Source: Fimbriimonadaceae bacterium (GTDB lineage: Bacteria; Armatimonadota; Fimbriimonadia; Fimbriimonadales; Fimbriimonadaceae). From it: a stretch of DNA of 64,000 nucleotides. The translations under genes were made by a program, and so were the position numbers. The stretch is from the NCBI GenBank assembly GCA_019187105.1, contig JABAQM010000001.1:930001-994000 (forward strand). The letters run 5' to 3'. Below the pieces are notes generated by a model, which saw only the letters and a program-made list of their open reading frames with translations, did no database searches and was not told the DNA's origin. Positions 53,960 through 62,561 of this stretch are shown here, piece after piece. Each line of letters starts with the position of its first letter. The first letter of the stretch is position 1.

Positions 53960-55111
53960 ATGATCATCGCAGTACCGAAAGAAACTTCGCCAGGAGAACG
54001 AAGGGTCGCACTCTCACCAGAAGGAGTGAAATCCCTCGTTTCCGAAAATGTCAAAGTCAATGTTGAAGCAGGCGCCGGAGACGGCGCTTTTTTTGCGGAT
54101 AAGGATTATGCCGATGTGGGCGCCACCATATGCGGCGGTTATGGAGATACCGTTGGTAACGCCGACCTCGTCCTCAAAGTGACCCCACCGATCGTGGAAA
54201 GCGGTGAGGTTGCGGGTCTGAGGAAGGGATCGGCCCTGATCAGTTTCCTGTTCCCCATAAGCAACCCACCGATCGTCCATGCCCTGGCCGAAGCCGGCAT
54301 CGACGCCTTCGCCATGGACCTCATGCCGAGGATTTCACGCGCCCAGGTCATGGACGCCCTCAGCTCGATGAGCACCATCGGCGGCTATAAGGCGTCCCTC
54401 TTGGCAGCCGACCACGTCACCCGGTTCTTTCCGATGCTCATGACCGCCGCCGGCACGATGCCGCCTGCCCGAGTATTCGTTCTCGGCGCCGGGGTAGCTG
54501 GCCTCCAGGCGATCGCTACCTGCAAGCGTCTGGGAGCGATCGTGGAGGCATTCGACGTGCGGCCCGCCGTCAAGGAGCAGGTGGAAAGCCTTGGTGGGAA
54601 GTTTATCGGGATGTCGCTCCTTAGTGAGGAGGCAGAGGACGTCGGCGGCTACGCCAAAGAAGTGACCGGCGACACCCACGCGAAGGAGCTTGAGCTGATT
54701 GCCAGCCGGTTGCCGCAGTCCGACGCCGTCATCACGACGGCCCTGATTCCCGGCAAGCGCGCGCCGATCCTCATCACGAACGACATGCTCGAGAGGATGA
54801 AGCCGGGATCGGTGGTGGTGGATTTGGCCGCCCCTGCCGGCGGCAACTGTGAGGCAACCGTTCCCGGCGAAGTCGTTCAGCACAACGGCGTATCGGTCGT
54901 TGGACGGGTCGACCTTATCTCGTCGATGGCATCGGATGCCAGCAAGATGTATTCGAAGAACCTCACCGCGTTTCTCGCCCTGCTGATCAAGGAAGGCAAA
55001 TTGGAATGGGACATGGAAGACGAAATCGTTAAGGGCACCTTGGTGACTCACGAGGGGAAGATCGTTCACGACGTCACGCGCTTGGCGCTGCAATCGGGAG
55101 GTGGGGCATGA
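53960..55111 (+). CDS. pntAA: NAD(P) transhydrogenase subunit alpha, part 1 (NAD-binding)
   Basis: A 383-residue dI component of proton-translocating transhydrogenase, which binds NAD(H). N-terminus IAVPKETSPGERRVALSPEGV, the AlaDh/PNT N-domain, then the Rossmann motif RVFVLGAGVAGLQAIATCKRLGA at about 172-193 and the mobile-loop region SLLSEEAEDVGGYAKE. The start at 53960 is the first ATG and has GGGGAG 12 nt before it. In this organism subunit alpha is split from its membrane part, as in Rhodospirillum rubrum. The next gene overlaps by 4 nt (ATGA). Confidence 0.95.
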   Translation: MIIAVPKETSPGERRVALSPEGVKSLVSENVKVNVEAGAGDGAFFADKDYADVGATICGGYGDTVGNADLVLKVTPPIVESGEVAGLRKGSALISFLFPISNPPIVHALAEAGIDAFAMDLMPRISRAQVMDALSSMSTIGGYKASLLAADHVTRFFPMLMTAAGTMPPARVFVLGAGVAGLQAIATCKRLGAIVEAFDVRPAVKEQVESLGGKFIGMSLLSEEAEDVGGYAKEVTGDTHAKELELIASRLPQSDAVITTALIPGKRAPILITNDMLERMKPGSVVVDLAAPAGGNCEATVPGEVVQHNGVSVVGRVDLISSMASDASKMYSKNLTAFLALLIKEGKLEWDMEDEIVKGTLVTHEGKIVHDVTRLALQSGGGA

Positions 55112-55413
55112 CGCTGATTGCCGTTGTAACCATCTTTATCCTCGCCGTGTTTGTGGGGCTGGAGGTCATCGCCAAAGTGCCTCAAACCCTCCATACGCCC
55201 TTGATGTCGGCGACCAACGCCATCCACGGCGTCATCCTGATCGGCGGCGTGATCGTCCTCGGCCAAGCCACTGATACCCTTTCGATCATCATCGGCTTCG
55301 CGGCCACTCTGTTCGGCGTCCTCAACGTCGTCGGCGGATTCGTGGTAACCGACCGGATGCTTGAGATGTTCAAGCGAAAGCCCAAGAAGGAGGTGGCTCG
55401 TGAGCAGTCATGA
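55108..55413 (+). CDS. pntAB: NAD(P) transhydrogenase subunit alpha, part 2 (membrane)
   Basis: A 101-residue membrane subunit with three helices (VVTIFILAVFVGLEVI, IHGVILIGGVIVLG, IIIGFAATLFGVLNVVGGFVV) and the family-typical end GGFVVTDRMLEMFKRKPKK. It forms half of the dII proton channel with PntB. Overlaps both neighbours: ATGA with pntAA and 14 nt with pntB. Confidence 0.93.
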   Translation: MTLIAVVTIFILAVFVGLEVIAKVPQTLHTPLMSATNAIHGVILIGGVIVLGQATDTLSIIIGFAATLFGVLNVVGGFVVTDRMLEMFKRKPKKEVAREQS

Positions 55414-56821
55414 CCTGATCAATATCGCCTATCTCCTTACCGCCGTCACCTTCATGCTGGCGCTCAAGCTGATGAACGGCCCAAAGACGGCGCGCCAAGG
55501 CAACCTGCTGGCCGCCGCCGGCATGGGCATCGCCCTGGTCGCAACCTTCTTCCTCCGCGACCCCCAAGGCAATCCCGCGATTGGGAACCTCGGCTGGATC
55601 GCTCTCGCCTTTGTCGTGGGTTCGATACTGGGCGCATGGTCCGCCCGCACCGTCCAGATGACGGCGATGCCGCAAATGGTGGCGCTGTTCAATGGTCTTG
55701 GCGGCGGCGCGGTGGCTCTGGTCGCGCTAGCCGAATACCCGCACCTGTTTGGTGAGGCTTCGGCCGATGCCATGCCACTCGCCGTGCGGCTGACGACGAC
55801 GGTGCTGAGCCTCCTGATTGGCTGTATCAGCTTCTCGGGCAGCCTGATCGCCTTCGCCAAGCTCCAAGAGCTCATGACCGGACGGCCACTAACCTTCCCC
55901 GGCCAGAAGGCAGTCAACTTTCTCCTCTTTGTCGCGACCATCGCGCTCATCGTGATGCTGCTCTCGGGTGTCCAACAGAATCCAATCTTCTATGGGCTGC
56001 TTGCGGCATCCCTGGTGCTCGGAGTCACGCTCGTGCTGCCGATAGGCGGCGCGGACATGCCGGTCGTGATCTCCCTGCTCAACTCGTTCACGGGCTGTGC
56101 GGCCGGCCTTGCCGGCTTCGTACTCGGCAACACCGCCCTCCTTATCGGCGGTGGCCTGGTGGGAGCAAGCGGTCTTATCCTGACACTCGAAATGTGCAAG
56201 GCGATGAATCGCCCGCTAAGTAACGTCATCTTCGGCGCCTTCGGCTCCGATGTGTCGGCCATTGGCGGCGCTTCTTCCACCCATACGGGAACGGTCAGAA
56301 GCTACTCGGTCGAGGACGCCGCCATCATCTTCTCCAGCGCAAACTCCGTGGTCATCGTCCCCGGTTACGGCATGGCCGTCGCCCAGGCCCAGCACGTGGT
56401 GAAGGAACTGGCCACAAAATTGATGGAGAAGGGCATCGACGTCAAGTACGCGATCCACCCCGTCGCCGGACGCATGCCCGGTCATATGAACGTGCTGCTC
56501 GCCGAAGCGGATGTGCCGTACGAGCAGCTCCATGACCTCGACGAGATTAACCCCAGCTTCCCGGAGACGGACGTGGCCCTGGTTATTGGCGCGAACGATG
56601 TCGTGAACCCGGCCGCGCGCTACGACAAGAGCAGCCCCATCTATGGCATGCCGATCTTGGATGTCGACAAGGCCCGCACCGTCATCGTCTCCAAACGAAG
56701 CATGAACCCGGGCTTTGCCGGTATCGACAACGAGCTCTTCCTGCTGCCCAACACGATCATGGTGTTCGGGAACGCGAAGACGACGATGGCCAAGCTGGTC
56801 AGCGCGGTCGACGCGATCTAG
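55400..56821 (+). CDS. pntB: NAD(P) transhydrogenase subunit beta
   Basis: A 473-residue subunit: eight or nine membrane helices in the N-terminal half and the NADP(H)-binding dIII domain from about 290 (VIVPGYGMAVAQAQHVVKEL, HPVAGRMPGHMNVLLAEA, VIGANDVVNPAA, SKRSMNPGFAGIDN). The GTG at 55400 has AGGAGGTGG before it. The complex transfers hydride from NADH to NADP+ driven by protons. It overlaps the convergent korB gene by 4 nt (CTAG). Confidence 0.95.
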   Translation: MSSHDLINIAYLLTAVTFMLALKLMNGPKTARQGNLLAAAGMGIALVATFFLRDPQGNPAIGNLGWIALAFVVGSILGAWSARTVQMTAMPQMVALFNGLGGGAVALVALAEYPHLFGEASADAMPLAVRLTTTVLSLLIGCISFSGSLIAFAKLQELMTGRPLTFPGQKAVNFLLFVATIALIVMLLSGVQQNPIFYGLLAASLVLGVTLVLPIGGADMPVVISLLNSFTGCAAGLAGFVLGNTALLIGGGLVGASGLILTLEMCKAMNRPLSNVIFGAFGSDVSAIGGASSTHTGTVRSYSVEDAAIIFSSANSVVIVPGYGMAVAQAQHVVKELATKLMEKGIDVKYAIHPVAGRMPGHMNVLLAEADVPYEQLHDLDEINPSFPETDVALVIGANDVVNPAARYDKSSPIYGMPILDVDKARTVIVSKRSMNPGFAGIDNELFLLPNTIMVFGNAKTTMAKLVSAVDAI

Positions 56822-57873
56822 CGGAACCGCTTCTGAAGATCCTCCAGAGCCCGGCTTCCCGGGCAGAGGTCTTCATAAGGAAGATTGAATAGCGGCGTTT
56901 CCACAAGCGCGTTCTGGGCGACCATGTCGTTGTCGTCGTCGGTTACGAAGAGCAGACCCGTGGCAATCTCGCCTCTCGTCTGCAATTCACGGATATACCC
57001 GTAGGCGTTGTCACGGTCGGTTGGGTCGTAATCCTCATTGATCTTCCGCAGCCGGATCATGCTGCCGTCAAACATCTCAACCTCAGTGAGCGAACCGGGT
57101 TCATAGGCAATATTGATCGGCTGTCGGCTTGGAACGAAGTCCGCCTGGACAACTTCAATCTGGTGCTCCCTAGTGTAGGCGTAGCTCTTCGTGGAACCCT
57201 CGTGATCGTTGAAGGTGACGCACGGCGAAATGACGTCGATAAACGCGAAACCCTTATGGGCAAGCCCGGCCTTGATGATCGGCACAAGCTGCTCTTTGTC
57301 CCCAGAGAAACTCCGCGCCACGAACGTCGCACCCAACGACAGGGCAAGCAGGACTCCATCGATCGGAGTCATGGAATTGGCCTCGCCCTTCTTGCTCAAC
57401 GAACCAAAATCCGCGGAGGCCGAAAACTGGCCCTTGGTTAGACCGTAGACCCCGTTGTTTTCCAAAACGTAAAGCAAATCGACGTTACGCCGAATGCAAT
57501 GGCAAAGCTGGCCAAGTCCGATGGAAAGCGAGTCGCCGTCGCCGGAGACGCCGATCAGAATGAGGTCGCGGTTGGCCGCACTCGCCCCGGCCGCGATCGA
57601 CGGCATGCGGCCGTGAACACTGTTAAAACCGTGGGCTTCCTTGAGGAAGTAAGCGGGCGTCTTTGAAGAACAGCCGATACCCGACAGCTTGGCAACCTTG
57701 TGAGGCGCAATCTCAAGCTCCCAAAACGCCTGGATGATGGCCGCAGTGATCGAGTCGTGGCCACAGCCGGCACAAAGTGTCGATAGCGAGCCTTCGTAAT
57801 CCCGCCGCGTCAGGCCAAGCCTATTCTTTCGAAGCGAGGGATGATGGACCTTGGGTTTCGTCAGATAACTCAA
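56818..57873 (-). CDS. korB: 2-oxoacid:acceptor oxidoreductase, beta subunit (KorB-like)
   Basis: A 351-residue thiamine-diphosphate subunit. TPP motifs: LCAGCGHDSITAAI, GIGCSSKTPAYF, GVSGDGDSLSIGLGQL and LENNGVYGLTKGQ (GDGx-NN pattern with Asp and Asn ligands of Mg-TPP). Length fits KorB/OorB (280-350). It is the last gene of the operon; ATGA overlap with korA. I infer 2-oxoglutarate as the substrate from operon composition and the adjacent isocitrate dehydrogenase; pyruvate cannot be excluded by inspection. Confidence 0.88.
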   Translation of the reverse strand: MSYLTKPKVHHPSLRKNRLGLTRRDYEGSLSTLCAGCGHDSITAAIIQAFWELEIAPHKVAKLSGIGCSSKTPAYFLKEAHGFNSVHGRMPSIAAGASAANRDLILIGVSGDGDSLSIGLGQLCHCIRRNVDLLYVLENNGVYGLTKGQFSASADFGSLSKKGEANSMTPIDGVLLALSLGATFVARSFSGDKEQLVPIIKAGLAHKGFAFIDVISPCVTFNDHEGSTKSYAYTREHQIEVVQADFVPSRQPINIAYEPGSLTEVEMFDGSMIRLRKINEDYDPTDRDNAYGYIRELQTRGEIATGLLFVTDDDNDMVAQNALVETPLFNLPYEDLCPGSRALEDLQKRFR

Positions 57874-59669
57874 ACCGTGACCTCCTCGCGATCCCGGATG
57901 CCAGATACGATGTGGTGGGCGCTCATCGGGAAGCCTTCATAGTAGAGCAAGGAGGCGGTCTTCGTCATCGGCACGCCAGTCTCGGTGGTAAGCATCCGAC
58001 GGAGCTGTCCCGTTCGGTTCTGCTCGACGATGATGTTGGTGTCGTGCTGCTCGAGAAAGTCCGTGACTTCCTCGCTGAACGGGAAGCCACGAATCCGCAT
58101 ATAGTCCACTTTCACCCCTTCGGCGGAAAGCTGGTCGATCGCCTCGACGCATGCGGCGTGGCAACCGCCGATCGTCACCAGTCCAAGCGTGGCTCCCTCC
58201 TGCCATTGGAATTGAGGTCCCGGCACGGCCCGCGCAGCATTCTGGATCTTTTGGCCAATCCGGTCCACAACCTCCTGGTACTCGCGAGCGTCCTCGGTAT
58301 ACGCGCCGAACTTGTTGTGTCCCGATCCACGAGTGAAATAGGCGCCCTTAGGATGCACGCCTGGCAGGGTCCGCTGCGGAATGCCATCGCCGTCCACATC
58401 CATGTATCGATAGAACTTCTCTGCCGCCTCCAGCTCGTCCGCAGTCAGCACCTTGCCACGATCGGGCCGATAGGAATCGTCCCATGCCAGCTTTGGCACC
58501 ATCCAGTCGTTCATGCCGATGTCGAGGTCGGTGAGAACCAGCACGGGGGTCTGGAATCGCTCGCTGAGGTCGAAGGCGACCACCGCCATTTCAAAGGCCT
58601 CGCGCGGATCGCTTGGATAGAGGCAAATATGCTTCGTATCTCCGTGCGACGCATAGGCGCAGAGCTCCAGATCGCCCTGCTGGGTTCGGGTGGGCATACC
58701 GGTCGACGGACCGGTCCGCTGAACGTCGAACACCACCGCCGGCACCTCAGCATAGTAGGCCAAGCCGAGGAATTCGCTCATCAGCGAGATCCCCGGTCCG
58801 GAAGTTGGCGTGAAGGCTCTTGCACCTGCCCACGACGCTCCGATGACCATGCCGATTGCGGCAAGCTCGTCCTCCGCCTGGAGGATCGCATAACGGTTCT
58901 GTTTCGTATCGGGGTCGACGCGATAGCGGCTGCAGAAGCCCTTGAAGCCCTCCATCAGGGAGGTTGCCGGGGTGATCGGATACCAAGCGCCGACCGTTGC
59001 CCCAGCATAGAGGCATCCAAGCGACGCCGCCGTGTTGCCGTCGATCAGGATCGAATCCTTGGTCGCGTCCATCCTCTCAAGGTGAATGGGAAGCGGACAG
59101 TCGAAATTGTCCAGTGCATACCGATAACCCAACTCGATGGCTTGCCGGTTCGATTCCAATAGCGCGGGCTTCTTGGCGAACTTCTCGCGGGTGAGCTCTT
59201 CGATGATCTCCGTGTCCATCGCCAGAAACGCGGCCAGCGCTCCCGCATAGGCGATGTTCTTCATCAGAATCCGCTCTCGTACGCCCCGAAACGTGCTGTT
59301 GCACATGTCGGCAAGCGGTACGCCAAGGAAGTTGACGTCTTCCCTGGCAAGTCGGTCATCCAGGGGCCACGTCGAGTCGTAAAGAAGCCAGCCACCCGGT
59401 CTGACCTCCGCCACGTCTTGGGCATACGTCGCCGGGTTCAGGGCAGCCATAAGGTCGAAGATCGGCGTGCGTGCGGTGTATCCGTTCTTGTTGACGCGAA
59501 TCTCGTACCAAGTCGGCAGGCCCTGGATGTTCGACGGGAAGATATTCTTTCCCGTCACGGGGATGCCCATGCGGAAAATTGCCTGCATGATCAGACCGTT
59601 TGCGCTCGCCGAGCCGGTCCCGTTGGCAGTGGCAATCTTGAAGGCGAAATCGTTGACTTGGCTTCTCAT
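57870..59669 (-). CDS. korA: 2-oxoacid:acceptor oxidoreductase, fused gamma-alpha subunit (KorA-like)
   Basis: A 599-residue chain. Residues 1-190 are the gamma domain (KIATANGTGSASANGLIM, GKNIFPSNIQGLPTWYEIRV) and 200-599 the alpha domain (DGNTAASLGCLYAGA, WYPITPATSLMEGF, SGPGISLMSEFLGLAYYAEVP, GMPTRTQQGDLE). Such a gamma-alpha fusion is known in many bacterial 2-oxoglutarate:ferredoxin oxidoreductases. The operon korC-korA-korB has 4-nt overlaps at both junctions (59666-59669 and 57870-57873), so the three subunits are made in equal amounts. Confidence 0.9.
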   Translation of the reverse strand: MRSQVNDFAFKIATANGTGSASANGLIMQAIFRMGIPVTGKNIFPSNIQGLPTWYEIRVNKNGYTARTPIFDLMAALNPATYAQDVAEVRPGGWLLYDSTWPLDDRLAREDVNFLGVPLADMCNSTFRGVRERILMKNIAYAGALAAFLAMDTEIIEELTREKFAKKPALLESNRQAIELGYRYALDNFDCPLPIHLERMDATKDSILIDGNTAASLGCLYAGATVGAWYPITPATSLMEGFKGFCSRYRVDPDTKQNRYAILQAEDELAAIGMVIGASWAGARAFTPTSGPGISLMSEFLGLAYYAEVPAVVFDVQRTGPSTGMPTRTQQGDLELCAYASHGDTKHICLYPSDPREAFEMAVVAFDLSERFQTPVLVLTDLDIGMNDWMVPKLAWDDSYRPDRGKVLTADELEAAEKFYRYMDVDGDGIPQRTLPGVHPKGAYFTRGSGHNKFGAYTEDAREYQEVVDRIGQKIQNAARAVPGPQFQWQEGATLGLVTIGGCHAACVEAIDQLSAEGVKVDYMRIRGFPFSEEVTDFLEQHDTNIIVEQNRTGQLRRMLTTETGVPMTKTASLLYYEGFPMSAHHIVSGIRDREEVTV

Positions 59670-61477
59670 GAAATCGCAGGTTCGGGGGTAGGAAGGGTCT
59701 CCGGAGGGACGGGTTCACCCGCATAAGGCAAGTGCAGCACGAAACGGCGCATGTCCCAGGCATAGGTGGGGCACCGCTCGGCGCAGAGACCGCAGTGGAG
59801 GCACAGATTCTCGTCTTTCACCATCACGCGGCTGGTCTGCTTGAGGGCGTCGGAGACGAAGAGCCCCTGTTCCAGGTTCTCCGCAGGCGCAGTTAGATTC
59901 TGGCGGAGCTCAGCCTCATCCGCGTTCGCGGTAATTGTCAGGCAGTCCGTGGGACAAATGTCGATGCAGGCGTCGCACTCGATGCAAAGGGAGTCGGTGA
60001 AGTGCGTCTGCACGTCGCAGTTCAGGCAGCGCTCGACCTCCTGCCGCGTCTGCTCCGCGGTGAAGCCCTTCTCGACCTCGGCAGTCATATCGGCGAAGCG
60101 CTCGGGCAGCTCGATGTGGATCATCTTCTGGCGCTTGGCGCCGTCGTAATAGTTGCTGTACGACCACTCGTGAAGGCCCATCTTGGTGCTGACGAGGGTC
60201 TGGCCGTGGGGTGGACGGTCGGAAACGGGCTTGCCGGTGCAGTACTGGTGGATGGAAATCGCAGCCTGGTGGCCATGCTCCACCGCCCAGATGATATTGG
60301 CGGGACCGAACGCGGCATCACCGCCGAAGAACACGCCGTCCCGCGTGGACATGAACGTGGTGCGGTCCACCACCGGCATATCCCATTTGTCGAACTCAAG
60401 TCCGATGTCGCGCTCGATCCAGGGAAATGCGTTTTCCTGCCCGATCGCTAGCACCACCGTATCGCAGGGAATCGTCACCCGGCCGGCTGGATCCTGGATG
60501 AGCTTGCCATCTTCCTCGCGCGAAGTGAACTTCTCGAACTCCATGCCCGTGAGCTTGCCGTTCTCCACGACAAACTGGACCGGCGACAGGTTTTCGAGAA
60601 TCTCGACGAGTTCCTCTTCCGCGTCCTCCAATTCCCATGGCGACGCCTTGAAGTACTTGCGGGTCTTGCGGGCAATGACTTTGACTTCGGTCGCGCCGAG
60701 GCGCTTTGCCGACCGACAGCAGTCCATCGCCGTGTTTCCAACGCCGATGATCAGCACTCGTTTGCCAACGCTGTCGATGTGGCCGAAGTGGATGGACTCA
60801 AGCCACTCGATGCCGATGAAAATCTGGTCGGTGTCATGTCTGCCGGGGAGTTCGAGTTCCTTGCCCTTCGGGGCGCCGCTCCCCACAAAGACGGCATCGA
60901 ATTCCTTCGAGTCGACCATCTCCTTCAGACTGGTTACCGGCGTGTCGTACTTCATCGTGACGCCTTGATCGACGATGTAGCCGATCTCCTCGTCCAGGAC
61001 TTCCTCAGGCAAGCGGAAGGCGGGGATGTTGATCCGCATCAGCCCGCCAGGTCTGGGTCCCTTCTCGAAGATCGTAAGGTCGTAACCCAGAGGCGCAAGA
61101 TCATTGGCGACGGTGAGGGAGGCCGGTCCGGCGCCGATTAAGGCGATCTTCTTACCGTTCTTGCTCGTCGGGGGACCCGGGATGCGGCTGCGAACATCGC
61201 CCTTGTGATCGGCAGCGACGCGCTTGAGGCGGCAAATGGCAACGGGCTGTCCATCGACGCGAGTTCTTCGGCATGCCGGCTCGCAAGGTCGGTCGCAGGT
61301 TCGCCCCAAAATGCCGGGAAAAACGTTCGAGTTTCGATTAAGGATGTAGGCGTCGCTGAATCGACCTTGGGCGATAAGTCGGATGTATTCCGGCACGTTC
61401 GTATGTGCGGGACACGCCCACTGACAATCGACGACCTTATGGTAATAGTCCGGACCTCTCTGATCCGTCCGTCGCAT
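59666..61477 (-). CDS. korC: NAD(P)H/FAD/Fe-S oxidoreductase subunit of the 2-oxoacid oxidoreductase
   Basis: A 603-residue flavoprotein of the glutamate-synthase small-subunit type. Residues 14-85 hold a Cys-rich N-terminal domain (DCQWACPAHTNVPEYI; RTCDRPCEPACRR). FAD-binding ALIGAGPASLTVANDLA lies near 110-128 and the NAD(P) fold LIIGVGNTAMDCC near 245. From 470 there are two [4Fe-4S] motifs: CIECDACIDICPTDCL and CLHCGLCAERCP. As the third subunit in a KorABC complex it would pass electrons from the 2-oxoacid to NAD(P)+. Start at 61477: CATAAT ends 6 nt before the ATG, no Shine-Dalgarno. A three-subunit 2-oxoglutarate:NADP+ enzyme of this kind is known from Azoarcus evansii. Confidence 0.88.
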   Translation of the reverse strand: MRRTDQRGPDYYHKVVDCQWACPAHTNVPEYIRLIAQGRFSDAYILNRNSNVFPGILGRTCDRPCEPACRRTRVDGQPVAICRLKRVAADHKGDVRSRIPGPPTSKNGKKIALIGAGPASLTVANDLAPLGYDLTIFEKGPRPGGLMRINIPAFRLPEEVLDEEIGYIVDQGVTMKYDTPVTSLKEMVDSKEFDAVFVGSGAPKGKELELPGRHDTDQIFIGIEWLESIHFGHIDSVGKRVLIIGVGNTAMDCCRSAKRLGATEVKVIARKTRKYFKASPWELEDAEEELVEILENLSPVQFVVENGKLTGMEFEKFTSREEDGKLIQDPAGRVTIPCDTVVLAIGQENAFPWIERDIGLEFDKWDMPVVDRTTFMSTRDGVFFGGDAAFGPANIIWAVEHGHQAAISIHQYCTGKPVSDRPPHGQTLVSTKMGLHEWSYSNYYDGAKRQKMIHIELPERFADMTAEVEKGFTAEQTRQEVERCLNCDVQTHFTDSLCIECDACIDICPTDCLTITANADEAELRQNLTAPAENLEQGLFVSDALKQTSRVMVKDENLCLHCGLCAERCPTYAWDMRRFVLHLPYAGEPVPPETLPTPEPAIS

Positions 61478-61483
61478 ACGCTA

Positions 61484-61489
61484 ATTATG
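61484..61489 (-). promoter_or_regulatory. -10 box of the korC-korA-korB operon (leaderless)
   Basis: CATAAT on the minus strand, 6 nt before the ATG at 61477; no ribosome-binding site in between. Confidence 0.55.
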
Positions 61490-61558
61490 ACCCTGCTTGA
61501 ACCTGCGCGAGAGGTGCAAATTTCAGGCTTGGCGTGAATGTCGACGGCGCGTCGCCAT

Positions 61559-62560
61559 TTATGCCCTCATCTCGCTGCAAATGGCGTCGGCAAAGCCGGA
61601 CGTCGTAGCATCGCCGCCAAGGTCATAAGTCTTGATTCCCTTGCCAAGCGTGGTGTAGAGGGCGCCCTCGATATGGGTTCTCGCCGCTGATTCGCCGATA
61701 TGGTCCAGCATGAGCGTTGCCGAGAGCAGAAGCGCAGTCGGGTTCACTTTGTTCATGCCGGTGTACTTCGGCGCGGATCCATGCACGGCTTCGAACAGCG
61801 CGCAGTTCTTTCCGTAGTTCGCACCCGGGGCAACGCCAAGACCACCCATCATGCCGGCAGCAAGGTCGCTGACGATATCGCCATAGAGGTTGGGCATCAC
61901 CAGAACGTCGTACAGCTTCCAGCGGTTTACGAGCTGCATGCACTGGTTGTCGACGATGTTGTCCCAAGACTCGATCTCGGGGTAGTCCTCTTTCACCCGG
62001 TTGAAAACGCGAAGGAACAGGCCATCGGCGATCTTCATGATATTGGCCTTGTGGACCCCTACCACCTTCTTGCGACCGTTCTTACGGGCATATTCGAAGG
62101 CGGCGCGGATGATTCGCTCGGATCCAAAATCGCTGATGATCTTCACGCTCTGTGCCACATGAGGCGTGCTCATGTACTCGATCTGGGCATAGAGATCCTC
62201 GGTGTTCTCACGGAAGATCACCATGTCGAGGCCGTCGAACGGGGTAGGCACGCCCGGCATTGCCTTTACCGGCCGCACGCAGGCATACAAGTCCAGCCGC
62301 TTTCGAAGCGTAACGTTCGGACTGACGCTGCCCTTGCCGATCGGCGTTGTCATCGGACCCTTCAGGGCGACCCCGATCTCCTTGATCTTCTGGATCGTTT
62401 CCTCGGGAACGATCGACTTGCCGGCTTCAATGCACTTGAGTCCGGCCTCGACCTCGATCCAATCGATCTCGACGCCGGCAGCTTTGATGATCTGTTCGAC
62501 GGCGGCCACGAGCTCCGGGCCCGTGCCGTCGCCGCGAATGAGGCACACTTTGGTCGCCAT
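61559..62560 (-). CDS. icd: isocitrate dehydrogenase, catalytic core (Thermus-type, NADP-like)
   Basis: A 333-residue beta-decarboxylating dehydrogenase. The ATG at 62560 overlaps the region of the previous stop and follows a GAGG site. Substrate motif VSPNVTLRKRLDLYACVRPV and FRENTEDLYAQIEY mark isocitrate dehydrogenase. The cofactor site has Lys-Tyr in GSAPKYTGMNKVNP, as in NADP enzymes (E. coli K344, Y345); NAD enzymes have Asp-Ile there. The chain stops after GFADAICSEMRA, without the extra C-terminal domain of about 140 residues found in Thermus IDH; that domain is the next gene. Confidence 0.92.
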   Translation of the reverse strand: MATKVCLIRGDGTGPELVAAVEQIIKAAGVEIDWIEVEAGLKCIEAGKSIVPEETIQKIKEIGVALKGPMTTPIGKGSVSPNVTLRKRLDLYACVRPVKAMPGVPTPFDGLDMVIFRENTEDLYAQIEYMSTPHVAQSVKIISDFGSERIIRAAFEYARKNGRKKVVGVHKANIMKIADGLFLRVFNRVKEDYPEIESWDNIVDNQCMQLVNRWKLYDVLVMPNLYGDIVSDLAAGMMGGLGVAPGANYGKNCALFEAVHGSAPKYTGMNKVNPTALLLSATLMLDHIGESAARTHIEGALYTTLGKGIKTYDLGGDATTSGFADAICSEMRA

Positions 62561-62561
62561 A

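Noticed and set aside
57777-59162. Plus-strand open frame of 461 codons
   Set aside because: It is the antisense of korA; its Arg/His/Gly-rich product has no motif, while korA on the other strand is a clear family member.
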